A stretch of DNA of 64,000 nucleotides from Amoebophrya sp. A120 (taxonomy: Eukaryota > Sar > Dinophyceae > Syndiniales > Amoebophryaceae), in NCBI GenBank assembly GCA_905178155.1, contig CAJINV010000022.1, positions 69,207 through 133,206 on the forward strand, given 5' to 3'. Positions 23,127 through 34,667 of this stretch are shown in pieces. Numbering within the stretch: the stretch's first letter is position 1; the number at the start of each line of letters is the position of its first letter. Under the pieces are notes generated by a model, which worked only from the letters and a program-made list of their open reading frames with translations, had not been told where the DNA came from and did no database searches. The position numbers were made by a program, and so were the translations under genes.

Positions 23127-26100
23127 AAAGTTTAAGAGAATGATAATCGAAGCGGAACCTTCTATGTAATATCTCGAGGACTACGTCACAAATTCTAAGG
23201 CGAAAATAAGAATGTCTAGTACTGCATACTCGATTTACATCAAAATGAAAAAAGTACGACAAGCTCTACTGAGGAAGCGTGTAAAGCATAGGATGGGATG
23301 CAAAAACCTAAATATGCTAGACCATAGGCGATGGTCGTGTATAACATAAAAATTGGAAATCTCATGTACGATGTACCTTAGCTCTACAACTTGTACGAAG
23401 AAGACTACTTAGTTGGAGGATATACCTATTTGCAGTACACCAGAACTACAACTACTTTGACAATGCGGCCAATCTTCAGGCCTTGTTATTATCTAAGAAA
23501 CGATATTACCTACGACCACAACTTGAAATTGCTTTTGCCACTTACTTTTACAAAGTCCCGAGCACAGCACTCTATACCAGCTTCGGCGTGGTTGCGGCCA
23601 GATGGAAGGGACGGGCGGAGAAACATGCAGTTCAAGTAAGAAGGGCAGGGCGATAAGTTTACAAATTCTCTCGAAGTATTCATAAGCTACCCGCTCCCTA
23701 CGTAAAACTTGCGAATAAACAAATTTTGTGTCACTTACAGAAAAAAACTTGAATTAGCAACCGCGTGTAGAAGCGAAAAGACAATCTACAGATACAAGCG
23801 ACACGCGATTTGCTTTTGTCTAAAGCTGTAAAAGTAGAAGATTCACTATCACTGAGAACAAACCTAAGCTTCAACCTTCTGTGTAGTTCCTACTTACAAC
23901 CGCCAGCGGGTCTGTAGTTGCGGACCACGCCTTCTGAAGAGAAGCATGAGGATTCTGAGACGAGTCCTTTTTGCCGGTGGGGGTGAGGGACTGACAGTTT
24001 GGTCGTTGACAACGCCGTCGTATCAAATTGCATGGTAAAACATGTTTCATCTTCGAGCGGTGAGTCTGAAATCCGCGTCTTCATGTGCACATAAATTGCT
24101 TTGCTGCTGATTCGGTGAAGAAGACGACATTGGCCTCGTGCCCTCAGAATATTTTACCAATGCACGACTGGAAGGGTGATAGTTGAATAGAAAGCTCAAT
24201 ATAAATATGATTAAACGAAAGCTCTTACACCGAAACGGCATACTTACGTTTGCCCATTGACGCATATCCGTTTGGTGTTCGCTTTTATGCAAGGCCTTGC
24301 ATCTGAGTTTGCCTTCCGAGGATCACGAGGCGGTGGAGCGGGAGAGAACGAGCAAAAGCTTCTGTGTGTGTGAGTCGAAGATGAGACCAAGAGAAGTGCA
24401 GTACTAGCAGCCATGTCTCCCCGTTCATCATCTGAAGTGGAGTGTAGTCCGAGGCCTTGAGCAAGTTGAGCTGGACGGGCGAACACTAGCCCTGGAGTGT
24501 TGGGCACGAGAAATGTAGGCTGCAACCTGTACTAGACGAGTGAGAGAGAATGGCTCTGAGCACGACCAGCAGGGGAACAAGCTATGGGCGTGACAATATG
24601 CCTTCCACCAAAGCAAGTGCAAGGAAGCGCCCCGCATTGAGGGCACAACCTTCGCGGCGGGGCCGGGGGAGGGTGGCGGCCGATTTATGGCCGATTTATG
24701 CTGCGTGAAGCGCCGACGGCGTCGGAGAATGCCCCAGCGCCGCGCTATTGACCGGGCGCGCGGGCCGGCGATATTTATATATGCTCCTGTGACGGCTTGC
24801 CCACATCGACATCGCTGAGAATCAGGTGGACGTGGAAGGCAGCGGGCCAACGCCGTGCCGCAGCCCCCCAGGCACTGCCCGCGCGACAGCTGGAGAAGGA
24901 TGCCAAGGCGATCGGTGGCCCGCGCGCCGGATTTTGTGGAGGCGTGGGCCTCCGCCGCCCCCTCCGCGTTTTTGCTTCTGCGCCGCGCCCTGCGCTGCCG
25001 GCCAGCCGGAGCCAGCGGGCGCGCGGGCGCCCCCAGGCTTGGGCGCCCACAAGATTCCCCGCCAAGTGGCGGCACTGCGGCCCAGCTAGGGCCAGCGGCT
25101 TCGCCCCCCAGGCATGTGGGTGGCCAGCGACGTGCGCCCGCCAATAGGCGAGCCGCCTCGGTCCACCTGCCGGCCCCGACCGGGAATTTTAGTTGCGTGT
25201 GGGCGTGGCAGAGTTGTCACATGGCCGTCTAATGTGATTGCCGTAACAATGTCAAAGTACCTACGGCTACGCCGAGCGCCCCCGGATCGCGTCCAGGTGC
25301 GCCAGGACTTGCGTTTGCGGGTTCGGCAGCCAATCAAAAATATCGAGCGCCCTGGCGGCGGCAGGGTTGGGCCAGCGTGCAGATTGAAGAAGCAACCAGC
25401 CCTAGTAGGAGAGATTCCAACAAGTCGGAAGACTGTATTTCGTGCCACCGCCGCGCGGTCTGGGCTACTCAGTTCCCACTGCTGTGAAATCGCCATGACC
25501 ACCACCACATGTTGTGAAATGCAGAAACTCGGCCTTGACGTTGATGTGAAGATCGGTAAGAGTGTCTGCTTGGCAGCGATTCCGTATTTTTGGAGAGATC
25601 ATGTTGTAATAAAGACATTTGGATTTGCCCTGTGCCTATAGCCTGACTCGGACTTGTTCCAGATCCCGATCTTTCTTCTCTGTGCAATCAATTTTCTACG
25701 TAGCAGGCGGGCTCTTGTACATGAGATCGTCTAGTACTTGCACATCGGTCATCATCATGAAAACATTGTTTGTCCATCTCGAGGTTGAAGGCTGAAGGAG
25801 AATTATCTCGATCACAACGGTATCCGTGCCAGTGCCTACGGCAGCCCCCTATTCACAAGTTATGGAAACGGAAAGCAGATTGGCTTCAGGAAATTAAGTA
25901 TAAAAGAGTTTTACGTCGCACCTCGCTGTTGCTGACCAAGCGTCTGTATGTAGAGTCGTAGTTTTTTTTCTTTTTGGCTTTTTTCAAGCAATGCTTGTAC
26001 TCTAAGCACCTGCACCGCCTTTTTGTTTTTGTTCTTGCCCCCTGTACTAGCCAGAAAGCAATACCTCTTGAAAAAACTCTTCATTCTTCACCAGCGCAAC

Positions 26101-26182
26101 TAGTTCTTCATACCGTTACCGTCTGCTTACCTGGAATCCAATACTCGATTATCTTTTGCACCCTCTCGTCCAGATCTCGAAG
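23127..26182. other. Intergenic, with a GC-rich island
   Basis: AT-rich flanks surround a markedly GC- and CpG-rich stretch at about 24480-25470. Open frames in it on both strands are low-complexity and match nothing I know. No RNA gene recognised. Confidence 0.6.
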
Positions 26183-27099
26183 ATGTCCGCTCCCGAACAG
26201 GAAATCCAAAAAGTCCGCCAAGCAGCCGAAGACTACGCTTTCGGCTGGTACTTGAAACAACCAGAGAGGATCGGCAACGCCCTGCACGACAAGCTGGTGA
26301 AGCGAACTCTTGAGCAGCCGAACGACCAACTGAAGGAGATCACTAAGCAGGATTTGGTTCGGTTAACCGAAGAAAAAGAGGGAATCGACGCGGAGGATAT
26401 GCAGCAGTGCGACATTTATCAAATGCAAAAATGTCTGGGTTTGGAAGATTTCTAGATTTGTCATGCATATTTTCCATGAGCCATGACGTCTGTGATGCAT
26501 GCCGTAGCATCACAGATTTTTAGAGGGCTTTGTGATACGTCTACCGCATGAGAAATGCCCTCTCCCCGTAGGAGAAACTGGAGTCCTCTTGCTGGTCATG
26601 CAATACAATTTTTTTTTTAGAATCCAAATACAGCATCACAAATTTAGAATCTTCCAGACCCAGACATTTTTGCATTGGATAACATTAAGGTGGATTTCGT
26701 TGGCGGGCCGGGAAACGGTTGCGCGATGTTGGAATTGGAAATGAAGCATTGGTTTGACTTCATGCAGCTGGTGAAAATGGAAAACGGAGAGTGGAAAATT
26801 GTGAACGTGCTGTGGATATCAAATGCAAAAATGTCTAGGTCTGGAAGGATCCGAGCTTGTGATGCGAGTTGCGGATCGTACGTAGAAAGATCTGTGTTGC
26901 ATGACTGGCAAAAGGTGCTCCCTTCTGGCCATGCTGACAGGGTAATACTAAATAGGCATCACCATCACGAAGGGGCTGCAGAACCTGTGATGCTAGGCCA
27001 CGCATTCCAGACTTCCGGGAGCTTGGAAAAACTGCATGACAAATCCCGGAATCTTCCAGACCCAGACATTTTTGCAATGCATAGTGGAAGGCGAAGTAA
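26183..27099 (+). CDS. NTF2-like / putative lumazine-binding-type protein
   Basis: Exons 26183-26416, 26687-26816 and 27089-27099 give 124 residues. The layout fits the small cone-shaped NTF2-like fold: an N-terminal helix (VRQAAEDYAFGWYLKQPERI), LHDKLVKRTL, then strands VDFVGGPGNGCAMLELEM, HWFDFMQLVKMENGEWKIVNVLW. The terminal W-K-I-x-N-V-L-W strand is typical of the SnoaL/lumazine-binding branch. Such proteins are enzymes or ligand binders, and the substrate is not evident here. Both introns are family-2 introners, and the last exon encodes only the final three residues. Confidence 0.7.
26417..26681. mobile_element. Family-2 introner
   Basis: Exact flanking repeat ACATT. Reverse-type interior, as at 13074. 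Confidence 0.92.
26817..27083. mobile_element. Family-2 introner
   Basis: Exact flanking repeat GTGGA. Lies 16 nt before the stop codon. Confidence 0.92.
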
Positions 27100-29168
27100 G
27101 GAGGGCCGGAAGTAGATCGTTTGGCCTTGTTTTAGCCGAGATGATGATATATTTTCGCAGAGAGATGGAAATAGTAAATATATAAAGTCAAGTCCATCAT
27201 CAAACCACTTTGATTTTTTTTTTGATTTTTACCGTGCCATTTTTCGTAACAGCTGGAAAACGAAACGCGAAAGCCGTGTGCAGCACGTAGAACCAAAACC
27301 AGCTTGAGATTGAAAACGAAGGACGAGTTTTCACATACAGCCCAAGTCATTCCGTGGGCGAGTTTGAAGAATCTCGATCTCGAACATGAGAAGGACATGA
27401 TGAGATCGCGGTATAATTCAAAGCAGTGCGTGGCGCTTGTGCATACGCTCAGGCCACCGCTTCGTCGTGGTTGTACTTGAATCTGTTCTTCCTTCTACAA
27501 AAATGTTGTCGCCGCGACAGCTATTTGCATCTCGACCGGGACCGGGTGTTCCTCTAACCTTCGTGCGGGTTTATGTCCGTTCGTTGTGAAGCGTGTCGTC
27601 TTCACCGTATAGAGCCATACATTTGGCGCGTCGCGTGCGCAGTTTCCAGCGCGCAGCAATGCGGCGCGCACCTGCTCCGCCCGGCTCGGGCGGGTGCACG
27701 CGCGCCGGCCCAGTCCGTCGCACGTTGCCAGGCGCCTGGCTCGCTTTGGCCTTCAAGGCCGCTGCGGCCCTTGCCCCCCTGCCCCCCGCCGGGCGCATTT
27801 GTTATTGCCAGGCCCGGCAAAGCCTATCGGCGCTGGCCGCCTACAAGATGCGGCACGCACTCCGGCGGCCGTATGAAAAGGAGGAAGCAGGAGGCTCCTC
27901 GCCTCGAGCGTGCGCCCTTTGGGGGCAGGCAGCTCGCACCTGCCGAAGCGGAGACGCTGCTGCGTCTCGATGCACTATCCGCCAAAGCTTATGGGCTTAG
28001 CTTTGTCAAGTGGCGCCAGCGTTTTGGCGAGAGGATCGGCGTCGCGTATGGCAGGCGCGCCCATCCATGAATGACCCGGCCCGTTGCTTGCCAAGGTTGG
28101 CAGGGTGCGCAGCTGGCCAGCGGGCTGCTCGAGCCGGGGCAGGGGGGGCAGGACCCCACCGAGTTCCTGACCAAAGAGCCGGCGGCCGCCCGCGGACCGA
28201 GGTTGGTAGAACCGGCGTTGACATTTCTATCGTCGCTGAGGCTTTCAACGTGTGGGAGCTTGGGTCTTACTCTCTCGTCTGCCCAGCCCGAGTTGCGCCC
28301 TTCTTCAATCGGTTTCCGGTCAAATTGGAAGGCAAGGCGGGCGCCTTTCTTGTTTTCGCCCTGCCCCGCAGGGGTTCTGCCTGCCTGTCGTTCAGCTTGT
28401 TGCCTCGCCCCCTTCGGTAGCAACTAGGCCGGGCGCCCCTGTTCCGGCCCTGTTTGTTACAGGTGTGCACACTGCCTCGCGGCACGCCGGGGTGGGGCCG
28501 GGCCCCCTCCCTCGGCGAATCTAGCTCCCCATGCAAGGGGCCCGGACTCGTTTGCTCGCTTGGCCTTGGAAGTGGGGGCCACCCAGCCGCGTGCGCAGGC
28601 GCAGGCAGCGAAGGTTGGGGCCGGCCCCGTCTACCCTGCGGCCCGTCTTCCATGGCGCCACATTCTATTTGTTGGCAGCCTGCCGCCGGCCCTGTCGGCA
28701 GACTGGCTGCCTGGCTGTCACTGTGGGTGTGTGGGCACGCGGCCACGAATATGAGAAAAAGTGTGGGCGTTGCATCCCGGCTGCCGATGTTTGCACCTGA
28801 TGCCTTACCCGCAAAACGAAGCTGGGCCCTCTCGCAGAGTTACTTACCTTCATGTGCGTGCGCGGGCGCGCGGTGGCGGGCGTGGCCCGCCCGTGCCCTT
28901 TTTTGTATCTATGTTCTTCCCGGCTGCCGATGTTTGCACCTGGATGCAGCTCTCTCTCTGCTGCGTGTTTATTTGTCATTGCGCTCTTGCTCTTTGCCGG
29001 AGTCCGGTGTAGTTACAAAGTAGCGCCTTTCCCCGCTAGCTCGCGTTCAGTTTCGCAGAAAAAGAAATCAGTCGAGGACCAGCACACATGAGCAAAGAGA
29101 GTAAGCCCGCTGACTAAAAAGATGCACTGCAAAAAGGACTTCAGAGACAGATTTGATCACCTCCAACC
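27100..29168. other. Intergenic, with a GC-rich island
   Basis: A GC-rich block spans about 27600-29050 with abrupt composition change on both sides. It contains a direct repeat (28776-28799 and 28918-28941). No supported gene. Confidence 0.6.
28776..28941. repeat. Direct repeat, two 24-bp copies
   Basis: A block starting CCCGGCTGCCGATG and ending TTTGCACCTG occurs at 28776-28799 and again at 28918-28941. Confidence 0.85.
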
Positions 29169-29549
29169 ATGCCTCGCCCACCATTGCTGCAACTGTGGAA
29201 ACAGTTTTGCTGGACCTGCCGCCAATTGCCCGACAACGTACGGCGACGGGAAATTAGGATTGCTAGAGGGTATATGCACTGCAAAAGTGTCGCACTTACT
29301 AGTATAAATCGCAATACAAATTTTTCCAGAAAGATAGATGGAATTTGTAATGCTGATTATGCTAAGAAACAAGATTTGTCATGCGTGATTGCAATTAGTA
29401 CGAGTGCGATACTTTTGCACAGGATAGGGCATTTGAAAAACCTAGACGAACCAAAACGGGTCCCGGCAATACGCTACCAGCTGAGAAATATGGAGCAGGT
29501 TGTCCAAATGATCAAGTACAGAAGCATCAAAAGGAGGTATGATTTGTAA
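29169..29549 (+). CDS. Small basic protein, possibly LYR-motif family
   Basis: Two exons (29169-29272, 29432-29549) give 73 residues: many Arg/Lys, with LLQLWKQF near the N-terminus, REIRIARGYLKN in the middle and a C-terminal helix RNMEQVVQMIKYRSI. The pattern of an early aromatic-basic helix followed by an IR-x-x-(F/Y) element resembles small mitochondrial LYR proteins, which assist respiratory-complex and Fe-S assembly, but the LYR itself reads LWK, so this is tentative. An upstream in-frame-independent ATG at 29122 is out of frame and not used. One family-1 introner splits the gene. Confidence 0.55.
   Translation: MPRPPLLQLWKQFCWTCRQLPDNVRRREIRIARGYMHCKSVALTSINRNTNFSRKIDGICNADYAKKQDLSCVIAISTSAILLHRIGHLKNLDEPKRVPAIRYQLRNMEQVVQMIKYRSIKRRYDL
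29273..29426 (+). mobile_element. Family-1 introner
   Basis: Flanks GGGTA and GGGCA (one mismatch). Confidence 0.88.
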
Positions 29550-30178
29550 AAACGAACAAGAAACTGGAACTGTGCCTGTTTTATTGCATCAGGATTCACA
29601 AGATTCTATCGCAGAATGGATGTTGGCTTCGGTGGGCCGATTGAAAAGCTTTGTCGGCGTTCAAGGGTCTGCTATTATGCAGATGAAGGGAGAGCCAGAA
29701 CGTTCCAAGAAGGTTTGTTCAGTCTTGTTTTCCGCATTTTTCGAAAACCAGGCTCAACATTTACCATCCATCGTTGTAAACATTGCGCATGCGAGCTCAT
29801 GAGGCGTGCATTCGCTTGTCGTCGTTTGTGAGAGTGACATTTAGTCGATGTTTGTGCCCGGTTGTAACGAGAGACACAGGGCTCGTCTAGCTGCAGCTCT
29901 TCCATTTCGTCGTGTCACTACAACTACCAACTAAATTCGTACCATTCTAATTTCCGCACCTCGTAATTTTTCGATTTCTTCATGATGTTCATGTTTCCTT
30001 GGACTGAATTCATTGTATTTGTATATTGTTCACAATAAAACCAGATCGTAAAAATCGTATAAAAGCGAGAGAGGGTGGTGCGAAACCATGACACCAGCCT
30101 CTTTCGCGGTTGAAGCAAGAAGTCAAAGAAATCTAACGAGATAGAAGTCCGACACGAAAACCTCCGCGCAACTACAGC
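29550..30178. other. Intergenic, no gene seen
   Basis: Spacer of 629 bp. Weak open frames at 29550-29830 show no family resemblance and are probably 3' untranslated sequence. Confidence 0.55.
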
Positions 30179-33100
30179 ATGGCCGCTGCGAAAGTCTGGA
30201 TGGAACCCACCTCCAGGCCGAGCCGGCCGTTGAGCGCTCTACCGGTCCGGGGCGGGACGCCTTTGACAGGCGGGTACGGAATATGGATTGCAAAAATGTC
30301 TGGGTCTGGAAGAAAGCAACTTGTGATGCTATTTTTGGAATCTAAAAAAATCTGTATTGCATGAGCAGAAAGAGGCGTCCAGTTTTTGCTCCGGGGAGAG
30401 AGCATTTGTCATGCGTGATAGGCATCAAGATACCCGCAAAAAATTTGTGATGCTGGTGCATACATCGCAGACATCACGGGTCATGCAAAATGTGCATGAC
30501 AAACCTTGCAATCTTCCAGACCCAGACATTTTTGCATTTGATACGGAAACTGGGGCGTGCCGAGGTACTCACTTTTCTTGCTCATATGATGTGTTTCCGC
30601 ATGACAAAGTCGCTGCTCATCGCAAAATGAAAATTTCCTTCCTAGTATCCTCTACCGAAGGCCGCGAAATTTGTTTTAAAATCCCACACACAGCACGCAC
30701 CCCTCCGGCCCGACCGGGATAGGCGGCGGGGCAGTGAGTTCCTCTTCCGGGAAGAATCACTCCAACCCCAACTCCCAGCAGTTCCCGACGAACAAACCCA
30801 ATAGCACGGCAAACCAGCTTATCAAATGCAAAAATGTCTGGGTCTGGAAACTTGTGATGCAAGCCCGTGAACAGTAACTTAACTTTTCTGTAATGCACCG
30901 CCAAGCATGACAAGTTTTTTCGTGCTCTTGTGCTGCGTATTTCGCATGAGAAATAACTGCGCTTTTGCATGACAGCCAAGAGGGCCCCTTGGTGGCCACG
31001 CAATACAGAGTGCAGAATCATGCCAGACTAGCATGACAAATCTTGCAATCTTCCAGACCCAGACACTTTTGCATTTGATACAGCTGAAACAGCGACCTAA
31101 ATCCGCTTTGACTCGCCCAGGCCGGCACATGAAGAGATCAGGGTCGGCGCACGGAAACACAACTTTGGATACACTTATGGGAGTGTCAGGATCGAAATCG
31201 ACAAAGTCGAAAAATTTGTAATGCATAAAATGTAGGGCCCATAAGGCCTGTGTTGGAGAGGAGGGAAATGAGACCGATTGCAAGCCTGTTTAGCCCTAAA
31301 CATTTACTGCCAGAGTAGCATGACAGGCGCAGTCTTGTTTGCCTAAACAGCATGACAGACTGGGTTTTGGTGCTCCCAAAATTTGTCATGCGCCACTTGG
31401 AAACTGAGTCCCCAACTGGTATCGATTTTATGCGTCACAAATTATTTCGATTTTGTTGATTTCGATCCTGACGCTTCCATAACACTGCTTTTCGACGGAC
31501 TCTTCGCACCCCACCAGTATGCGAAACACGGCGGTGGTGGAACAACAGCTGCAAACGGAACCCATCACAACTCCGGCGGTGCGAACGGTTTTATCTCCGC
31601 GTCGGCGAATAACATAGCAGCGGTGAAAATGAACCCATATGGATACCAGTTAGGGAAAACAGCCGGGGGGAATAATTACTCAAATCTGGACAAGAGAAAA
31701 AACCCGATCCGTGGCGGCATAAAGAACCGAGCGGTCAGTCCTGCGGGGTCTACCGGGAGCGGCGCTGGGGGGATCATAAGAGAGAACAGCAATACAGGCG
31801 GGATAAACAACAACGGGTCTAGAGAACAAAAAAAGCGCACTTCCGCAGAGCACTTTCTCGCGACCATGAATATTCCCGGAAATCCGCATAGCAAGCCGGG
31901 GAGTAGAGCCGGATCGAAGCCCAACGCCGGAATGATAACGACGCAGCAGCAGAACCAAGCGAATGTACAGTCGGATCTGACGAAGACTTTACAGACAATC
32001 AAACAGCAGATAGAGCGGGAGAAGATGCGGTTAGCCGCGCCAAACAAGTTCAACAAATACGACACAAGGATGAACTGGCAGCAGACGCCGACGAGCGGAG
32101 CGTCTGGTGGGATGAAACAGCGCCCGCAGACTGCCGGTATGTACCGGACGAGGACGTCTGGTAGTGGTGGCTCCAACACAAACGTCATCTCCCCCGGCGC
32201 CTCCAAGCAAAACAACAATAACTCCAGCGACCGAATGCTAAGGGTATCAAATGCAAATATGTCTGGGTCTGGAAGAATGCAAGTTTGTCATGCTTGTCTG
32301 GAATGAGTGTTAAATCTGTGATGCATGAGCAGGAAAAGGACCTCTTGTCTGTCATGCAAAAACGCAGTTTGTCATGCGAAAAACGAAACACACAGCAGCG
32401 CAAAAACTACTTGTCATGCTGGGCTGCATATTTTAGTGCGCCCACAATTCGTAGATTTGCATCACAAGTTTCCAGACCCAGACATTTTTGCATTTGATAA
32501 GGGGAGCTGAACGACCACACAGCTGCAGCTCCGAAACAACGGCAGCGACCAACGACCGCGCATGTGGACCGGCTGAGAACGGTTGCGGCGAGCGACCCGC
32601 GGTTAAATCTTCACAACCGGGCAGGAGCTTTGGGGAACAACCACACGAGACCAACCTCCGCGCACCCCGCGTCTGCCGCCCATCACGCGGCACACGACCT
32701 GCAGTATGTGTTGCATCACGAGCGGCCGAAGTCGGCGTCGGCGGCCTCGAGTAGTCGGCAGGTCAAGGCGGACATGGTGGATAGAAGCGGGAAGACAATA
32801 CCTTCGACGTTGCTGGAGGGGGGAAGCTATGTGACCGGGAAAACGATTGGACAGGGGGCTTACGCGGTATAAGGAAGTGGTGGTTTTGAATTTGCATTTG
32901 GCTTTTTGTGATGCGAGAACTGCATAAGAAGCGGTGTTTGTCATGCACCATTCCGTACACATTAATATCAAACAGTCCGTCCGCGTCTGCACCCACCACC
33001 CCTCGGAGAAGAACTACGCGGTGAAAATTTTCGACAAGACCCGGTCGCACTGGGAAAACCGGAAGAAACTGGTTTACCGAGAGGTGAAATTGATGGAAAA

Positions 33101-34667
33101 GATCTGCCGGGATAATGAGCACATTTGCAAATTTCTCGAATACGTGGACTGTTCCAATTTTCTGCACTTGTTCCAGGAGCTCGTCAACGGGGGGAATTTG
33201 CGACAAGAGCTCAACAAAAAGCAACTACGGAGAATAAGCGAGGGGACGGTATGATAAATAGCTATTTGAATGATGTCAACAGGCATTTCTGACAAACCGC
33301 ATTTCGGCTGTCATGCGGAGTTGGCAAATAAAATTGAGAACATGAATTTTGTGTACTACCAGGTCCGCAACTACTTTTGGCAAATCTGCGACGGGATAGA
33401 ATACCTCCATCACAACCTCGTGGTCCACCGGGATATAAAATTGGAAAACCTTCTGCTCCACCACAACTCCTATGCATTGCAAAAGTATCGTGCTCGTACT
33501 AATCGCAGTCATGCAATGCAAGTTTGTTTCTCAAGCCAAATCCGCATTACAAATTTCATTTTTCACTTTGAGCAAACTTGTCCTGCGGTTTATACAACTA
33601 GTGCGATGCTTTTGCATTGCATAACTCCCACGGCGTGACGATAAAAATCGTTGATTTTGGCTTCGCGGTGAAGCTCCAGACGCCGACGCAGAAGCTGAAA
33701 GTCTTCTGCGGGACGCCCAGTTACATGTCGCCCGAAATCGTAGCCGGAAAGGAGTTATGCACTGCAAATATGTCTGGGTCTGGAAGAATCCACGACTTGT
33801 CATGCAGGTTTCCCTTGACCCAGGAGGTCTGCAATGCACGCCGTAGCATCACAAGTTTTACAAGAGCTTTGCAATGCCCAGTCTGCATGAGAAATCCCAG
33901 TCAACAGAGGTTGCTAAAAATGAACAGCTTTTGCATCTCATGCATGACAGATTTATGTGTGATTGGCAGGGAGCATCACAAACCTGAACCATTCCAGACC
34001 CAGACATATTTGCATTTGATGGGAGTACAGCGGGTTCCAGAGCGACGTGTGGGCGCTGGGTGTGGTACTTCTTGTTGTTCACAACTTTCTCTTCGTAGAA
34101 TGTAATATGCGAAGTGCGTTAACTCGAAAACTCGATTGCATGATCACCACGACCACGCATGACAAACAGGAGCTGTCATGCATAATTGCAATATAAAAGG
34201 TTCTCTATGTGCTCCTCTGCGGCCGCTTCCCGTTTAAGGCGAACCAGGAACACGAGCTTTACCACAAAATCCGGCGGGGGCAGTTCTCCCTAGCGGATAA
34301 CCACGTATCTTCCACTGCAAAAAGAGTGATCAAGGGCATCCTCCGCGTAGACGGCAACCTCCGACCGGTGGTGTCGCAAGTGGTCAACCACGCGTGGGTG
34401 TTGTCCGGATCCACCGCGGCTATGGCGGGGCGGCACTCAGAACACGCACAGCAGGAGAGGTCGTCGCAGAATATCAGCACGTCATCGTCGAAAGAGATAG
34501 ATTTGGGCATTATCGCAGACAACAGCACGCACAGCAACGGAGTAGTTGCTGGCACCACGGGAGGGGGTTTTACAGAAGGGATAACTTTGAGTAGACCCAG
34601 CAGTGCGGCCGGAGGAGCAAGCACATCGGGAGCTGGGCCGGGGAGGGTATCTTTCACAAGAGTCTGA
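30179..34667 (+). CDS. Serine/threonine protein kinase, CAMK/SNF1-like
   Basis: Eleven exons sum to 2,469 nt (822 residues). The first ~470 residues are low-complexity Gly/Asn/Ser/Arg sequence. The kinase domain follows with all key motifs: P-loop GQGAYAS (~480), AVKIF lysine (~501), HRDIKLEN (~599), DFGF (~621), GTPSYMSPE, and DVWALGVVLYVLLCGRFPF. The C-lobe ends with VVNHAWVL. The DxKxEN catalytic loop and CGTPSYMSPE activation segment point to the CAMK/AMPK group. Six introns are introners, while four (30565-30693, 32867-32975, 33249-33362, 34065-34199) are GT-AG. The C-terminal ~90 residues are Ser/Gly-rich. The substrate is unknown. Confidence 0.9.
30282..30543. mobile_element. Family-2 introner
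   Basis: Exact flanking repeat CGGAA. Confidence 0.92.
30820..31080. mobile_element. Family-2 introner
   Basis: Exact flanking repeat CAGCT. Confidence 0.92.
31176..31481. mobile_element. Family-4 introner
   Basis: Starts TATGGGAGTGTCAGG and ends CCTGACGCTTCCATA. Exact flanking repeat ACACT. Close relative of 45383-45696. Confidence 0.92.
32245..32499. mobile_element. Family-2 introner
   Basis: Flanks AAGGG and AGGGG (one mismatch). Confidence 0.9.
33471..33623 (-). mobile_element. Family-1 introner
   Basis: Exact flanking repeat ACTCC. Reverse orientation. Lies just after the kinase catalytic loop. Confidence 0.92.
33756..34021. mobile_element. Family-2 introner with altered right end
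   Basis: Ends GATG rather than GATA. Exact flanking repeat GGAGT. Lies after the kinase APE-type motif. Confidence 0.9.

Noticed and set aside
24428-25144. 238-codon - strand frame in GC-rich island 1
   Set aside because: Low-complexity Arg/Ala/Pro composition, overlapping equally long frames on the other strand, and no domain. It is a product of high GC.
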